64,000 nt of DNA from Dermatemys mawii. Its lineage: Eukaryota > Chordata > Testudines > Dermatemydidae. The translations under genes and the position numbers were made by a program. Shown here in pieces: positions 35,096 to 46,690 of this stretch. Positions within the stretch are counted from its first letter, which is position 1, and each line of letters begins with the position of its first letter. The notes beneath the pieces were generated by a model. That model was given only the letters and a program-made list of their open reading frames with translations. It was not told where the DNA came from and did not search any database. The stretch covers positions 15,898,764-15,962,763 of the forward strand of contig ML677334.1 in the NCBI GenBank assembly GCA_007922305.1, in the 5' to 3' direction.

Positions 35096-36030
35096 ACAAT
35101 CAATCAAAATGTGCCATTCATAGGATAAACTTTTAAAATATTTGCAACAAAGCAAAACTAAAGTAAATTCTGTTACCGTACACAGACAAGAGACCTGAAA
35201 TATATCCCGTAGTTGTCAGCCAAATGGACTTTCTATGGATTAATCTAATTGACTGAGTCATGGCTCAGAGCCTGAATATAATACACATTAATATCATGGA
35301 TCTGAGCTAGGAAGTATGGCTCCTATAGCCCAGGAAAGTAATGTACAAAGACTACTCTTCCCTTGGCTCTTCAAATTTCTATTACAAGGTTTCAAGATAC
35401 CGAGGAGAGAGCTGGAGGTGAGTTGACCTTCCTCATGGAGTGCTATATTGTGTGCCATTATATTTTAACAAGAGTGGAAAAATCTATCTAGTTAGTATAG
35501 CCAAAGGATGTTTACCAGTACGGTAAAAAGGATTCATTATACCAAGGATCTGGCAGCTTTCTAATTTGTCACATTTTCTAATTTGGAAATATGGGAGTAC
35601 AGGCCTCTCTACAAGTTAAAAATGGACCAGATTTCATCCTCATTTACACCAGCATAAGTCTATGGAATTTAATGGATTTGGGGTGAGATCCATGAGGGGA
35701 TTTAGGCATTACTGCGCTGAGTTTCACAGTGCTATCTGCAAAATTGTGTTAGGTGCTTAGGCTCCATGTGCAATGCCTACAGAAAGGGAGAGGAACCTAA
35801 GAATGTGATCCAGAAGCCAGCGCTCCAGGCAGGGAGCTGCTGAGCCAATGGGAGATGCTGACAAGAGCAGTGTATGCTAAGCCCTGCCTCTGTCTTGTAG
35901 ATAGGTGCCTTCATCCAGACTGCTGAAGAGGTACCTACATCAGCTTAGGGGTCCACAAATGGACTCCTGCTGACTGGAGTTACGTGGCCTAGATGCCTAA
36001 GTCACTTTTTGAGGAAATGAATTAAGCGCT
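35096..36030. repeat. unassigned sequence with short repeat phrases
   Basis: 35630-36010 carries phrases (GAGATCCATGAGGGGATTTA, GATGCCTAAGTCAC) resembling a turtle repeat of the CTAGGCGCCTAAG type. Boundaries and class unclear. Confidence 0.35.
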
Positions 36031-36039
36031 GTCCTCAGA

Positions 36040-36930
36040 TATTGGTTGTGTGTGTGAGTCCTTTCTGTGTGCTGCAGTGGCTCTGGCCAGATAGCCCATA
36101 TTGCTGGCTCCCATCGAACTGCCCAATAACCACAGTCCATGTTAGTAGTGAAGGCACTCGGTCAGGTTTATTGTTGATGAAGCAAGGTATTAGTGCCCTA
36201 TATGTACTACAAGTACAATTATTACATGTAGGCCCCTGACAATGGACACAGCTCTGTCAGAAGTGGGACTTTCCAAAGACATTCCTTCTGAGATACCTCT
36301 TTATACACAAATTCAAACAAGTTACATTATGCCCTTCTGAAATAGTTACTGCCCCCGACATGGTTTGTACTTTACATGTACATTACCTTGTACATGTTGG
36401 TTTGGTCAAAACACCTCTGTCCATCACACTGGCCTTATCTTTACAAGGAGTCCATGTGTTCTTGTTATCTTTGGGATGTGTTTGTATATACTTGGTACCA
36501 GGTGCCACGCTTCTGGAATAAGTGTCCTGTTCTAGTGCTACTTAAGAATGTACACTGGACCCTCTCTAAACGCACGTCTATATAACGTGAATTTGGACAT
36601 AACATGGTTGCGGCCATGGAACCCAAATTTAATTTGCTCACAAAAATATAATTTCATTTTAACGTGGTCCCTCCTATAAGGCGGTACTTTGCATGGATCC
36701 CAAATCCCGCATTCTAGCGCGGAGCCGGTTTCCGCAATGTCAGCTCTGTTCTTGCCATATTCTGTGAACTTGCAAATTGGCATGTTTTATAGCAGGGCTT
36801 GCCTTCTGCTCACAGCCTGATTCTTGCTAACTTTCCTTTATATTAGCAAAGTTTCTTTAGTTCAGGACTCATAACAGACCTCTGTCTCAGTCTCTCTCTA
36901 CTATAAGCACCTGCCTCATGTCCCACAAAA
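36040..36930 (-). mobile_element. antisense LTR with a nested insertion, copy 1
   Basis: Homologous along most of its length to 56976-57675. Shared blocks: GGCTCTGGCCAGATAGCCC, then GGTTTATTGTTGATGAAGCA, then GGTTTGGTCAAAACA, then GCTCACAGCCTGATTCTTGC, then CTCTCTACTATA. On the minus strand an AATAAA lies near 36167-36172, close to the 3' end as expected for an LTR. The minus-strand start probably is TGTGGGACATGAGG near 36927. A block at about 36555-36725 is absent from the other copy. Target duplication not identified. Confidence 0.65.
36555..36725. mobile_element. nested insert rich in AACG motifs
   Basis: Present in this LTR copy, absent from the second. It contains ACCCTCTCTAAACGCACG, TATATAACGTGAATTTGG and ACATAACATGG on the left and GCATTCTAGCGCGGAGCC on the right. 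The recurring ATAACG style is seen in short DNA transposons with TA targets, but I cannot fix its ends. Confidence 0.45.
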
Positions 36931-36949
36931 TGTCTACAGAAGGAGGAAG

Positions 36950-37265
36950 TGGTAGCTCAGTGGTTAGAGCACGTTCTTGTGATTTGGGAGACCCAAGTTC
37001 AACATGCCAGAGGGAATAAAGAATTTGAACAGGGTCCTCCCAGCTCTGAGAGTGCTCTCAACACTGAGCTATGGTATCTTCTGATGCAGAGCTCCTTCAA
37101 CTCTCCTATTTAAGCTTCAGAAATAATGAAAAATGTGATTTGAGCAGGAGGGGCTGAAGATGGGGTCTGCTACCTTCCAGGTTGGTGCCCTGACCACTAG
37201 ACTCCAGAGTCATTCTCATATGTTTTGTCTCTCTGGGAATGCTCTAACCAAGGGGCAAACATTAG
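36950..37265 (+). repeat. composite tRNA SINE, second copy
   Basis: The forward head is the best preserved in the window: GGTAGCTCAGTGGTTAGAGC (A box, 36951-36970) and a B-box-like AAGTTCAACAT (36995-37005). An inverted unit at 37021-37074 reads on the minus strand ATAGCTCAGTGTTGAGAGCA and ends GTTCAAATTC. A second inverted unit at about 37156-37207 reads on the minus strand GTCTAGTGGTCAGGGCACC. The order forward-reverse-reverse and spacing match 27248-27545, and both end in an AGAGTYATTCTCA tail. It is not a functional tRNA gene: the B box is altered and no acceptor stem forms. Confidence 0.7.
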
Positions 37266-40200
37266 AAGGTGGTTACTATCACTTTCCCTCTATCTCTCCT
37301 GATCAGATTTTGAATAGGACTTGATCCGGTAGGTATGAGCAGTGGTGCCAATCAGATAACGCTTGGCAAATGACTTAGGTAATCATACCATTTTCTGACT
37401 AAGTCCCGGGTGTCCGGACTGGGAAGCAGCAGGTTTTGCTGGGGATCACATGCAATCTGAAGGGTGTCATTAATAAGGAGATCAAATAATGTAGTATTGC
37501 ATGTGAGGCTGACTGACTTGGACTAAGATGAAATATATGAATTATCACTGATTGGCACAACTGGAGGGGGTTTGTTTTGGTTTAGTTTTTTTCTCCTTCC
37601 TGTTAAGGGTTTATGGCCCAGAACTCCAAAGTATTATTTTAGAGTTAAGTACACCAGTATGGAATGAAAAGGTTAATAATTTAGAACTGGAACCAGAAAG
37701 AGAGAGAATAGCTTCCATGGAATCCTTGATAAAGGAACTGACTGCTACCATTTCTAGCAAAGAATAAAAATAAACTTTGAGAAGCCAGCAGCAAAATAAG
37801 TATTCCATATGCATGATAAACAGATTTGTGTTAATGGATGTTGAAAAGGCAAAGTGGGGTTTTTTTTTGCTTTTTGGTTTTTTGGTTGTTTTTTTTAAAG
37901 AGCAGGCAGGCATTAGTACGAATTATTTCTAACTTCCAGTGCAAAAGTCAGACAATATTGAGAAAAACTCCTCTGGAAAATTTAAGCTACAGAACTCCAC
38001 AATCAGTGTAAAACATTTATAAAGAAAGGGGAATATGCACAAAGTAAAGAACTCATTCTAGCAGGACCTCATCAAGGCAGAATTTGAAAGCATTTAGAGA
38101 GGATAAAGAAAAAATTAAAATGTTTAATAAATGATTCGGGCTTTATTATGCAAATTATCTAAAGAGACTGGTTATTTATCATTTAGATAGTTTTTCAAGC
38201 TATGGAGTTAGCATTTTGACACAACAATTGAGGAGTATGAAGTTCATGCTAGATTTAGATTTTAAGTTTGCAGTGGTTAACCTATTTTTTGACATACATT
38301 AAAATGATGAGGCATCAGACTTGAAGATAAGATGACAGGTATATCTCCCTTTCAAGCTTCATCAGTACAATATTCCAGATGTTAAAAAAATAAAGTTCTA
38401 TATATTCAAAATATTCTTAAGTAAAGGATTTATCTCCAGCTTCAAAAATAATCATGCTGGTTTGTCTGGAGACCCTCACTGATTGCAACATTAAAATTAA
38501 TTCTGCTCTGCATTCAAACAATATCTTTTTTGGCTGAATGGTGATAAAATGTACATCTTATTCATCTTAGAATGGATATATGGTATTCTTCATTATTTAT
38601 CAGAATGGGATAGATCCTTGTATTCCTAGAATCCAGGATCTGTGCTTGAAAGGCCCTCTAATTTGACCAACAACACATGCATGGATTCTTGATGATAGCC
38701 AGCTGCCAATGAGATAATCAAGACGTGTGCAGAATAAGCAGAGGAAGATTCTATGTTATAATACAAAGCAAATGTAATGGAAATTTTTTGGCCTGCTCTT
38801 ATGTTGTACCTTTCCCCCACTCTACCCTACCCTTTCTACAATTTAAAACTCTTTGGAGAAGGAACTGTGTTCTATTGTACATAGAGCTCATTGGTATGCG
38901 GTTTCTGATCTGAGGAGAATTCCAGCATTTGGAAATTTGTATTTTATCACAAATAAGGAGAAAGAGTTAAAATGTTGCAGTTCTCACTGAATGGGAATTA
39001 AAATCTTTTTTCTTTAATGTCAGCTTTTGTCTATATTTTATGTCTAACCAATATAAAATATTAACATTGATATTAAAATATGTTTAATATCAATGTCAGA
39101 ATAAAAAAAAAAAACAAGAAACAAAATTCAAAGGAAACAGTCAAAAGGAAATATTCCATTTTGGTTCTGAATAATTCAAGTCAACCCATTTCTGCAAAAC
39201 ATTTTGATTTTAACAAAACAGCATTTGTAACAGAAAATTATGCCTTTAATAAATTTTCAACCAGCTGTAGTTGTATATTTGGTGTACTACCTAATACATT
39301 CTGTTAGTTGTCATAATATCTATAATAAATAATGCACTAGACGTATCTTGACCCTTTCAGGATAAGTCAGCTGGTGACTGACAAGACAGGAGTGGAGGAA
39401 GACAGGTGGAAGTTAGTAGGGCAAGTATATCAGTCAGAACTATACATATGTTGACTCCCTCTTTCCAGCATGAACTTCAGCCTAGTAGTTAAGACTTGGG
39501 TTCTGGGTCTGATGTTTATTAGTTATATGATGTATGAAAAGTCATCTGTGAAATTGAGATATTAATATTTATTTGCCATCTGTACAGGGGAACAATAATG
39601 TTTAAAGACAAATGTTTGCAATTATTTGAAAAGATAGTGCACTGTGTATGTAATTACTATGTTTTGTTGTTTGTTTGTTTTAGGGTTTTATTTTTATTTT
39701 TATTTTTATTTTATCATCTGCTGCCTGCAGCTTGGAGGAACACTTCTTAGGGGAGAAAAAAAATCCTCCCTTTTTTTGTGGTAGAGTCTCCTACATAGAG
39801 TCCAAAGGAAGACAGAAATTTGTGAGTATATCAAAATAGAGAAGTAATTGAAGGGATAGAGAGAATTTTATGAAGAAAATTAGAGAGTAGGTACCCGTGC
39901 GTACCTGACAGAGATTTAACAACTGTAATGGAAATCTACCTTACGAAGAAACAGTAATTTATGGGCAGAATTAAGGTCGTCATGTGAATTTTAATTTCTT
40001 ATTTGTTGTTATGCCAGAGTGTATTGAATAAAATATTGTATCTGAAAGAAGCAATCTCTAATATTTTTAAAAGAAATTTAACTCAAAATTCCTTATCCTT
40101 TTAGTGTCAGTATTCTTTAGGAATGGACCTCAGTAACCTTAACTCCAGGTTAAAATTGTGGTGGTTTTATTTTCAAGGATTTCCTTTTTTATTTTTAAAT

Positions 40201-43200
40201 GTAATAGTACTATTAATACAATGAACACGCAGTCACCGCCAATTTTTTTTTAAAAAAGTCAAAGGTGAGTTGTTAAATAAATGTTCCTGGAAGAGATTGA
40301 GATGACAGGTCTTGTCCACCCCTAGTTTATGTGGAAATATTATTGTCAAAATCATTTTTATTGGCAGCCATAAAAATGTAGTATAGAATTATGGAGAAAA
40401 TTATTTCAGCCAGAGATTTAAGTCTAATGCAAAACAATAATGGCACCCTCATACACTTGCCTCCACGGATTGGCACCGCTGACTCTGATATGTTACATGT
40501 GATTGGGAAGCTACTCTGTCATAATGTTACCGTAACAGGTTGCTGTTAAGATTTTGCATTAGAGTGTGAGTTTGAAGATCATTGTAGGAGATAGAACATA
40601 AAGCATAGTGGAGTATTGGAGGGCATTACTGACAGTTCTTTAGGTAATAAGGGATCAACAAAGAAATCAAAAAGCTTTTCATTTATTTCCAGACTTCCAA
40701 GTTTTTGAGCATTGAGGTGTTTCCTGATTAACCTTAACCATCAATAAAGATATTTTGTTTATTGTAGGACAACATATTCTATATCTTTTTTTTAGGTGTT
40801 TCTTGAGAGACTCTTTTTGTAGTTGTAAATGCTCTCATGGTAGCTATAGTTAACATTGTGGCATCTTTTCAGGGCAAAGAGAAAGAGAAAACATAATAGG
40901 AATACTCACAGAAAGAGAGATGTGACAAGTAGAAGTCAGCTGCAAATGGCCACTTCAGAGCTGCAGCTGCGTATCTCTGCCAAATGTAAAAGGACAGCTG
41001 TTGGGAAAATAAGTAGAAATAAGATTCCTGCAAAAGACTTACACCATATTGTGGAGATTAAATAATGACCAGTCAATTCTAGAAAATCCCTGAATACCTA
41101 AGTTTTGAGGACAACAGTTGATTGAAAGATATATCGGGTTTTCTAAATTGGAGATTAGTGTTTGAAACATGCCATTTATAGATTAAATATAAAATATATA
41201 TGCGGAAGGTTGCACAGACACTATGCAGGTGGTACTACTGGTTCTGTCTATAAAATAACATTTGTGTGTGTGTGTGTAAATCAAATATGGATGATTTTGC
41301 TAACACATATCTAAATGTGCACTATTTTATAGGCAGAACTGGTAGTATTCTATATTTTTTTAAAAGCTGCAATTCTGACATCAGTTTTATTTAGTATAAT
41401 GTCAATAATTCTCTACTTTTCAACTTGAGCTGGTTACATTATTTTTCTATACTATATTTTATAGGTTGGATATTAATATTTTTATTTAAACTAGTAATAA
41501 ATGCAAACCTCAGGAAAGTGGTTCATTCGTATCCATACTCAGGGTTAATGCATGTGTTAGGAGCACGGTAGGAACTCTTCCTTTTTACATATAGTCTCCA
41601 TCAGCTACACTGTAGTAACATGTATTAAGTTGAAAAATCTTGGCATAAATCATAATACCTATGGTAAAATATAAATATGTAACATAACCTATACTGAAAA
41701 CATTATTCAGATGTATAAATGTGGAAAATGGTTTTTCAATTGTTAAACCAGAGAAATCTATTAAAACCAATTGAAAATTTCAAACATGGGTAATTTTAGA
41801 ATATTTCTAACTTTTAGGAAATTAAACAGACTTAAACTTTCATTTAAAACTTAGTCTGGATCTCTTCATGAGAGGATGTAATTTGAAATGGAAATATTGT
41901 TATTTTCACACAGATTCACAGGATAATTCCCCAGTTTATTTTTATTTTTCAACACATTCTTTTTTAGCACAACTTTGAAATTGAGAGCAACACATCTCTC
42001 TCTCTCAACTACCTTGCACACTCTATAGTCATTTACACCTGTGAAAGGGGGATGCACAATATACCATTCTGATCTGGTAATATTTTACAGTGACTTTACA
42101 AGGATGTAAAAGATGGCATGAGATGAAAGATAATTGATAATCGGGCCTGTTGGAGGGTAACATGTCTGTATATAATATATTTGAGTATATTGTACAAATA
42201 GAGAGATGTTGCAAATCTGTTTTCAGAGTAATAGTAAATCTATTTAATATTCTCTGGTGTGGTTTGATAAAAGCAGTTACATAAATAGGAAACTATAGGA
42301 AAAATAATATTGAAATTGTGGCTCCATCCATTACAGTTCAATGATCTTGCTAAATGGGTCAATGTTATTTTTCAGGAGAATAGAAACAGAGTACAATGTA
42401 TCATATACTGCAGATAAAACTATGAATATAGAGAGCAAAGGAGTAAATCTTCTGACAGTAATACCAGGCAAGAAAAATGGAACCTCTCCAAGAAAATTTT
42501 GAAAGTTATTAAAGCATATATGAGATCATGGTTAGAATATTCAGCACTGGTGCCAACAGGACAGCACCAGTGACTGCATTATTTAGTGAACAAACAGAAA
42601 ACTGAAGCAAACGAAAGCTATTCAACATATGCACTAGTGTTGTGTAGAGACATCTGGGTTGTATTTGGGTATGTAACTGAATACAAATTTCAAATATAAA
42701 CAAAGATATTCCTCCTCTACTATCTATAAGATACCAACTAGATTTAATCAAATTATTCAGTGCAATTTACTGGATGAATGTCGCTTTCCCTCCACCCCAC
42801 CAATAACAATTCTTGCAGATGCCTTTGTTAATCAAAATTGTTTGAATAGTTTGTATGGAGACATTTATTTCTGTGGCTGGATCTTGTTTGCTCTGATCGC
42901 TTTGCTTTGAATCATCAGTATTTGTTGTTTGAGATGTGTGATCCATCATCTGAGTAACATGATGCTGATTGTTTTTCCTGATTGTATCATCTAATAGTTA
43001 ATTAGGGGGAAGTCCTCAGCAATTCATTTGGGTCTTGATTTTTTTTTTTTTTTAGACATCTTATGTGAAACACTTTAGAATGTGACAGAGAGCTGTACCA
43101 AGGGAGTTTTAAGGCATGTTTTTTTCTTCCTTTTTCTTGTCATCCATAAGAAAGTATTATATTGGGCTATGCATGTAGCCCATGTATTAAAAATATGGGT

Positions 43201-43310
43201 GTCTCTTCCAGATTGAGGGAAGAGACATGCTGTGTTGAACTTTCAACCCATAATACCTCCATTCCATTAGTGACCTGAACCTGCAAGCAACTGCCAGTCT
43301 GTTCTCAGGC
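37266..43310. other. long unassigned AT-rich stretch
   Basis: No supported gene or large repeat over 6 kb. It holds an imperfect inverted repeat at 41233-41347, several homopolymer runs, and two weak open frames discussed under findings (37552-37767 and 40856-41065). Intron or intergenic; conserved non-coding elements cannot be judged without alignment. Confidence 0.5.
41233..41347. repeat. inverted repeat with (TG)n in the loop
   Basis: Arms 41233-41257 (TACTACTGGTTCTG...) and 41323-41347 are reverse complements at 22 of 25 positions; the spacer has a TGTGTG run at 41263-41277. Confidence 0.8.
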
Positions 43311-43450
43311 TGACCTAAACAAGAGCTCTGTGAAGCTCAGATGCTTGTCTCTGACACCAACAGAAGTTGGTCCAATAAAAGATATTACCTCATCCACCTT
43401 GTCTTTCTAAGATCCTGGGACCAGCACAGTTACAACAACATTGCATACAG
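43311..43450 (+). mobile_element. Penelope-like tail, family B, sense fragment
   Basis: AAGAGCTCTGTGAAGCTC, CAACAGAAGTTGGTCCAATA, GATATTACCTCATCCACCTT, CCTGGGACCAGCACAG and ACAACAACATTGCATAC follow the conserved tail order of this turtle repeat. It is the same family whose tail lies inverted at both ends of 21491-22500. The hammerhead-like core is ruined here: GAAA reads AGAT and the 5' core is lost. Confidence 0.75.
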
Positions 43451-43774
43451 CCTACCCTCAGAAAAGAATTGTCAAAATCAATGATGAACTACACAGAGGC
43501 CAAGTCTGAAAGGCAGAACCACCAAGTCTCAGTACTCAGAGTTTAGTTTGTTTACTGGAGTTGCCCAGAAGAAATGTCCCAGTACGGTAGAAAATGAAAG
43601 CCTATGTATTTCCATCAATATTTGGGTATAGCTCCCATTGATGACAGTGGGAAATGCTTATGTGGATTGTTGGCTTGTCATAATCCTGTGCATTTAAGAA
43701 TTTTAATTTTATTTATTTATTAGTGGCATTATTCATGAAACAGAATGAGTTTACCTATTACTGCTATTGAAGCT

Positions 43775-44031
43775 AGAATGGTCTAGAGGATAGGCCACTG
43801 AACTGAAAGTCAGCAGACCTGAGTTTTAGCCATAGTTCAAACACTGAAATGCCCTGTGAGCTTGGGCAAGTCAATTAACCTCTCGGTGCTTTTGTTTCTC
43901 CCTATTCCATTTGGGCTATAGACTCTTTCAGCTAGGGATTGATTTTTACTATGTATTTGTACAGTGCCTAACATAATGGGACTCTAATCTTGAGTGGGGC
44001 CTTTAGGGGCTACCATAATACAAATAGTAAA
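43775..44031 (+). repeat. tRNA-derived SINE, nearly full length
   Basis: Head: AATGGTCTAGAGGATAGGCC (A-box region) and CAGCAGACCTGAGTTTTAGC (decayed B box). Body: CTGTGAGCTTGGGCAAGTCA, TTAACCTCTCGGTGC. 3' end: TTTGTACAGTGCCTAACATA, ATGGGACTCTAATCTTG, GGGGCTACCATAATACAAAT. The order head-body-tail is intact; point decay is heavy. Confidence 0.8.
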
Positions 44032-44579
44032 TATCAAAATATAGTGCAAAGCAGCCTTGCAAAATTAATTCATTACTCCAAGCAGAAAATCTAATGATCT
44101 GCCTTTCACCCAAGTGAGAGGAAAAATAAATTTATATCTTACTCATCCATTAAAATAATACTTCATGTGAGTCAGGGAGTATAATTTTGTAAGGCTGGCA
44201 TAATATGATTTTTCTTGATAATATTATTCTTTGTAATAAATGCTCAGTAGGCTAAACAATATTTGTATTATAACATTTGTGGTGGGAGTGAATGCTGTAG
44301 TTAAGGTTAAGAAGGCTCTTGAACTACAAAGTGTCTTTTACTGTTATGGGTATTGGAGTCAGAGAAAGAAAAATAAAATTAACTGAAACCACAGAGTTCA
44401 GTGCTAAATGTCTGGTAATGTTATCCATAGTAATTATGTGAGGAAGACTTACGTCTTCCTGGAAAAAAAGACATACAGGATTACTAGACTTGCTTGGGAA
44501 AAGTAAAGTTTATCCAGTAACGTTAAAACATTGGCTAATTTATGTACTAGTCAAACATGCCATTCAGAAGGCAGAAAGA
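44032..44579. other. unassigned AT-rich sequence
   Basis: Nothing recognised. Confidence 0.5.
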
Positions 44580-45655
44580 CCAATTTTCCTTAGCAGGAGT
44601 CAGCTCTCCTGGACTCCATTCCCCCTCATATTAGCCTCCCAGTGGATCCTGCCCATCAAGAGTCAAAGTCTGCTTTTCTGAAGTCTAGGGTCCACGTTTT
44701 GCTACTTCTCTGTCTTCCTTTTGTGAGGATCTTGAATTCAACCATTTCATGGTCACTGCTGCCTAGGTTGCCACCCACTTCTACTTCCCCTATCAATTCT
44801 CCCCTGTTTGTAAGCAGCAGTTCAAGAGGAACACGACCCCTAGTTGGTTCCTCCAGCCCTGTACCAGGAAATTGTCCCCAACACACTGCAAAAACTTCCT
44901 GGATCATCTATGAATGACTGTATTGCTCTCCCAGCAGATGTCAGGGTGATTGAAGTCCTCCATTAGAACCAAAGTCTGTGGTCTGAAAACTTCAGTTAAT
45001 TATCCAAAGAAAGCCTCATCATCCTCCTCCTGGTCTGATGGTCTATAGCACACGCCTGCCACAACATCGCCCTTGTTGCTCTCACCTCTAAACTTAACCC
45101 AAAGGCTTTCAACAGGCTTTTCTCCAGTTTCATCCTGGGGCTCTGAGCACTCATACCTCTCTCTTACATACAATACAACTCCTCCATCTTTCCTCCCATA
45201 CCTGTCCTTCCTGAACAGTTTATATCCATCCATGACAATGGTCCAGTCATGTGAACTGCCTGCCTAATTTCTGTTATTCCAGTCACATAGTTCTAATTCT
45301 TCCTGTCTGTTTTCCAGGCTTCTTGTGTTCATATACATGCACCTAAGATAACTAGCCGATTGCCCTTCTTTCTCAATATGAATCAGGAGGCTTCCCATCT
45401 TGTACCCTCCTCCTTATACCCTCCTCCCATCTTGTACCAGTTTCCCACTTACCTCGGGGCATAGGTCGCCATCACCTGGCAAATCTAGTTTAAAGCCTTC
45501 CTCACTAGGTTGGCAGACCTGCCTGCAAAGATTTTCTTCCCTCTTTTCAATAGGTGGATGCTATCTCTTCCTATCAGTCCTTCTCCCCGGAACAGCTTCC
45601 CATGGTCGAAGAATCGAAACCCCTCTTTCCAGAGCTCTTAAGAATAGATGATGAT
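44580..45655 (-). mobile_element. CR1 LINE, 5' ORF2 (endonuclease) segment, antisense
   Basis: The only CR1 copy here that keeps the 5' part of ORF2 rather than the 3' end. On the minus strand it runs from an upstream ORF2 segment (45400-45655; GGAAAGAGGGGTTTCGATTC) into the apurinic-type endonuclease. A fragment with the endonuclease but without RT or 3' tail cannot arise by simple 5' truncation, so the 3' part must have been lost later or lies elsewhere. Confidence 0.85.
44656..45233 (-). pseudogene. CR1 endonuclease domain remnant
   Basis: Frames on the minus strand show GYKLFRKDRYGRKDGGVVLY and then VAGVCYRPSDQEEDD (45000-45233), followed by LLTNRGELIGEVEVGGNLGS and SDHEMVEFKIL (44656-44907). 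The SDH triad near the end of the domain is the conserved catalytic motif of LINE endonucleases. A stop or shift near 44910-45000 separates the two frames. Confidence 0.85.
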
Positions 45656-45852
45656 ATAAACTGGGTGAAACTCTTTATGGGTTGAGGTAAAAGCTTGTTA
45701 AAACTGATGTGTGAATATATGCTTAACGATAGTTGTAAAAACCACTTCAAGGGCTACACTTAAAAGAATGCCTAAGTGAATCTGCCCGGAAAGTGGCATG
45801 ATGTTGAGCGAAGGTTTTCACTGGTTATTGTGTGTGGGCATGCAAGAGATAT
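45656..45852. other. unassigned sequence
   Basis: Nothing recognised. Confidence 0.4.
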
Positions 45853-45915
45853 GGCTGGTGTACACTTAAAAGTTAGGTTGACATAGCTACATTGGTCAGG
45901 GGTGTGAAAAATCCA
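45853..45915. mobile_element. end fragment of a TIR element
   Basis: GGCTGGTGTACACTTAAAAG, TTAGGTTGACATAGCTAC and CAGGGGTGTGAAAAATCCA are one half of the turtle non-autonomous family that begins GGCCTGGTCTACACTA, related to 25581-25848. The other half is missing. Confidence 0.65.
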
Positions 45916-45944
45916 AGAAAAGCAAGAAAGCTAAGCAACAACCT

Positions 45945-46690
45945 GTGACTATGGTTGTTAGGTGTGTTAGTGACAATGTAGGATGCAGGCCTGTAGCTCT
46001 TCCTGAGATAGAATTGTGGGTCTTGGCTGCCCATTTGACTTTTGTAACTCTTATATCTATATATCCTTATATCTTTTACTAATGAACATGAACAAAGAAC
46101 AAAGGCCTTGCTTCTGCCCAGCTATATGAATTTGTGAGTACAATGAAAAACAGATAAGAAACAGCTCAGATAAAGTGTCACAGCTATGGTGGAAATGTAA
46201 TATATGAGCACACACTATATGCTCCTCTCTCGAGTCAAGGTCAAGCAACCAGTTAGAATGGGTAAGGATGGTGAGGGAGGAGGCACAAGAAACACTAAAA
46301 GCTGAAGAAAAGCCTAGCCTTGGCCAGAACACAACCTCAATTCTGTCCCCTCCCATGGGATACAAAAGAGGTGGGATGTAGACTCCAGACTCATAACCCT
46401 CCAAAATGGAACATGAACATAAGTTGTAAGGGGTGGGACTGAGGCATGCATTGCAGGTATATCTGGGCCTGCTGAGGAGGATAAGGTGGGAATGGGGACA
46501 CAGGAAAGGCTCTGGGGCATCAGAGCTGGAAATGGGGAAAAGGCTCTGTTGCATTAGAGCTGGGATTGCGACACTGGGGAACAGACTCTGCTAGCATGTA
46601 GAGCTACAGATATGCTTGCTTGGAATGAACCCCAATAAACACAGCATTGCCAGCAGTTTGGACTTCTAGACTTCTGCTTTCTGTTTGCAT
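45945..46690 (+). mobile_element. LTR, sense, with tandem repeats before the polyA signal
   Basis: Signals in LTR order on the plus strand: a TATA-like GATACAAAAG near 46361, three imperfect copies of a unit with GGCTCTGNNGCATNAGAGCT between about 46500 and 46605, and AATAAA at 46634 followed by a short U5-like end. The last part (GCTTGCTTGGAATGAACCCC) resembles turtle ERV or Gypsy LTRs. The ends and target duplication could not be fixed. A 165-codon minus-strand frame inside it has no domain. Confidence 0.55.

Noticed and set aside
36951..37007. Possible tRNA gene (A box and B-box-like sequence)
   Set aside because: No acceptor stem, altered B box, and the surrounding structure shows it is a SINE head.
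46057..46554. 165-codon minus-strand open frame, longest in the window
   Set aside because: It lies antisense within an LTR and shows no recognisable domain or splice context.
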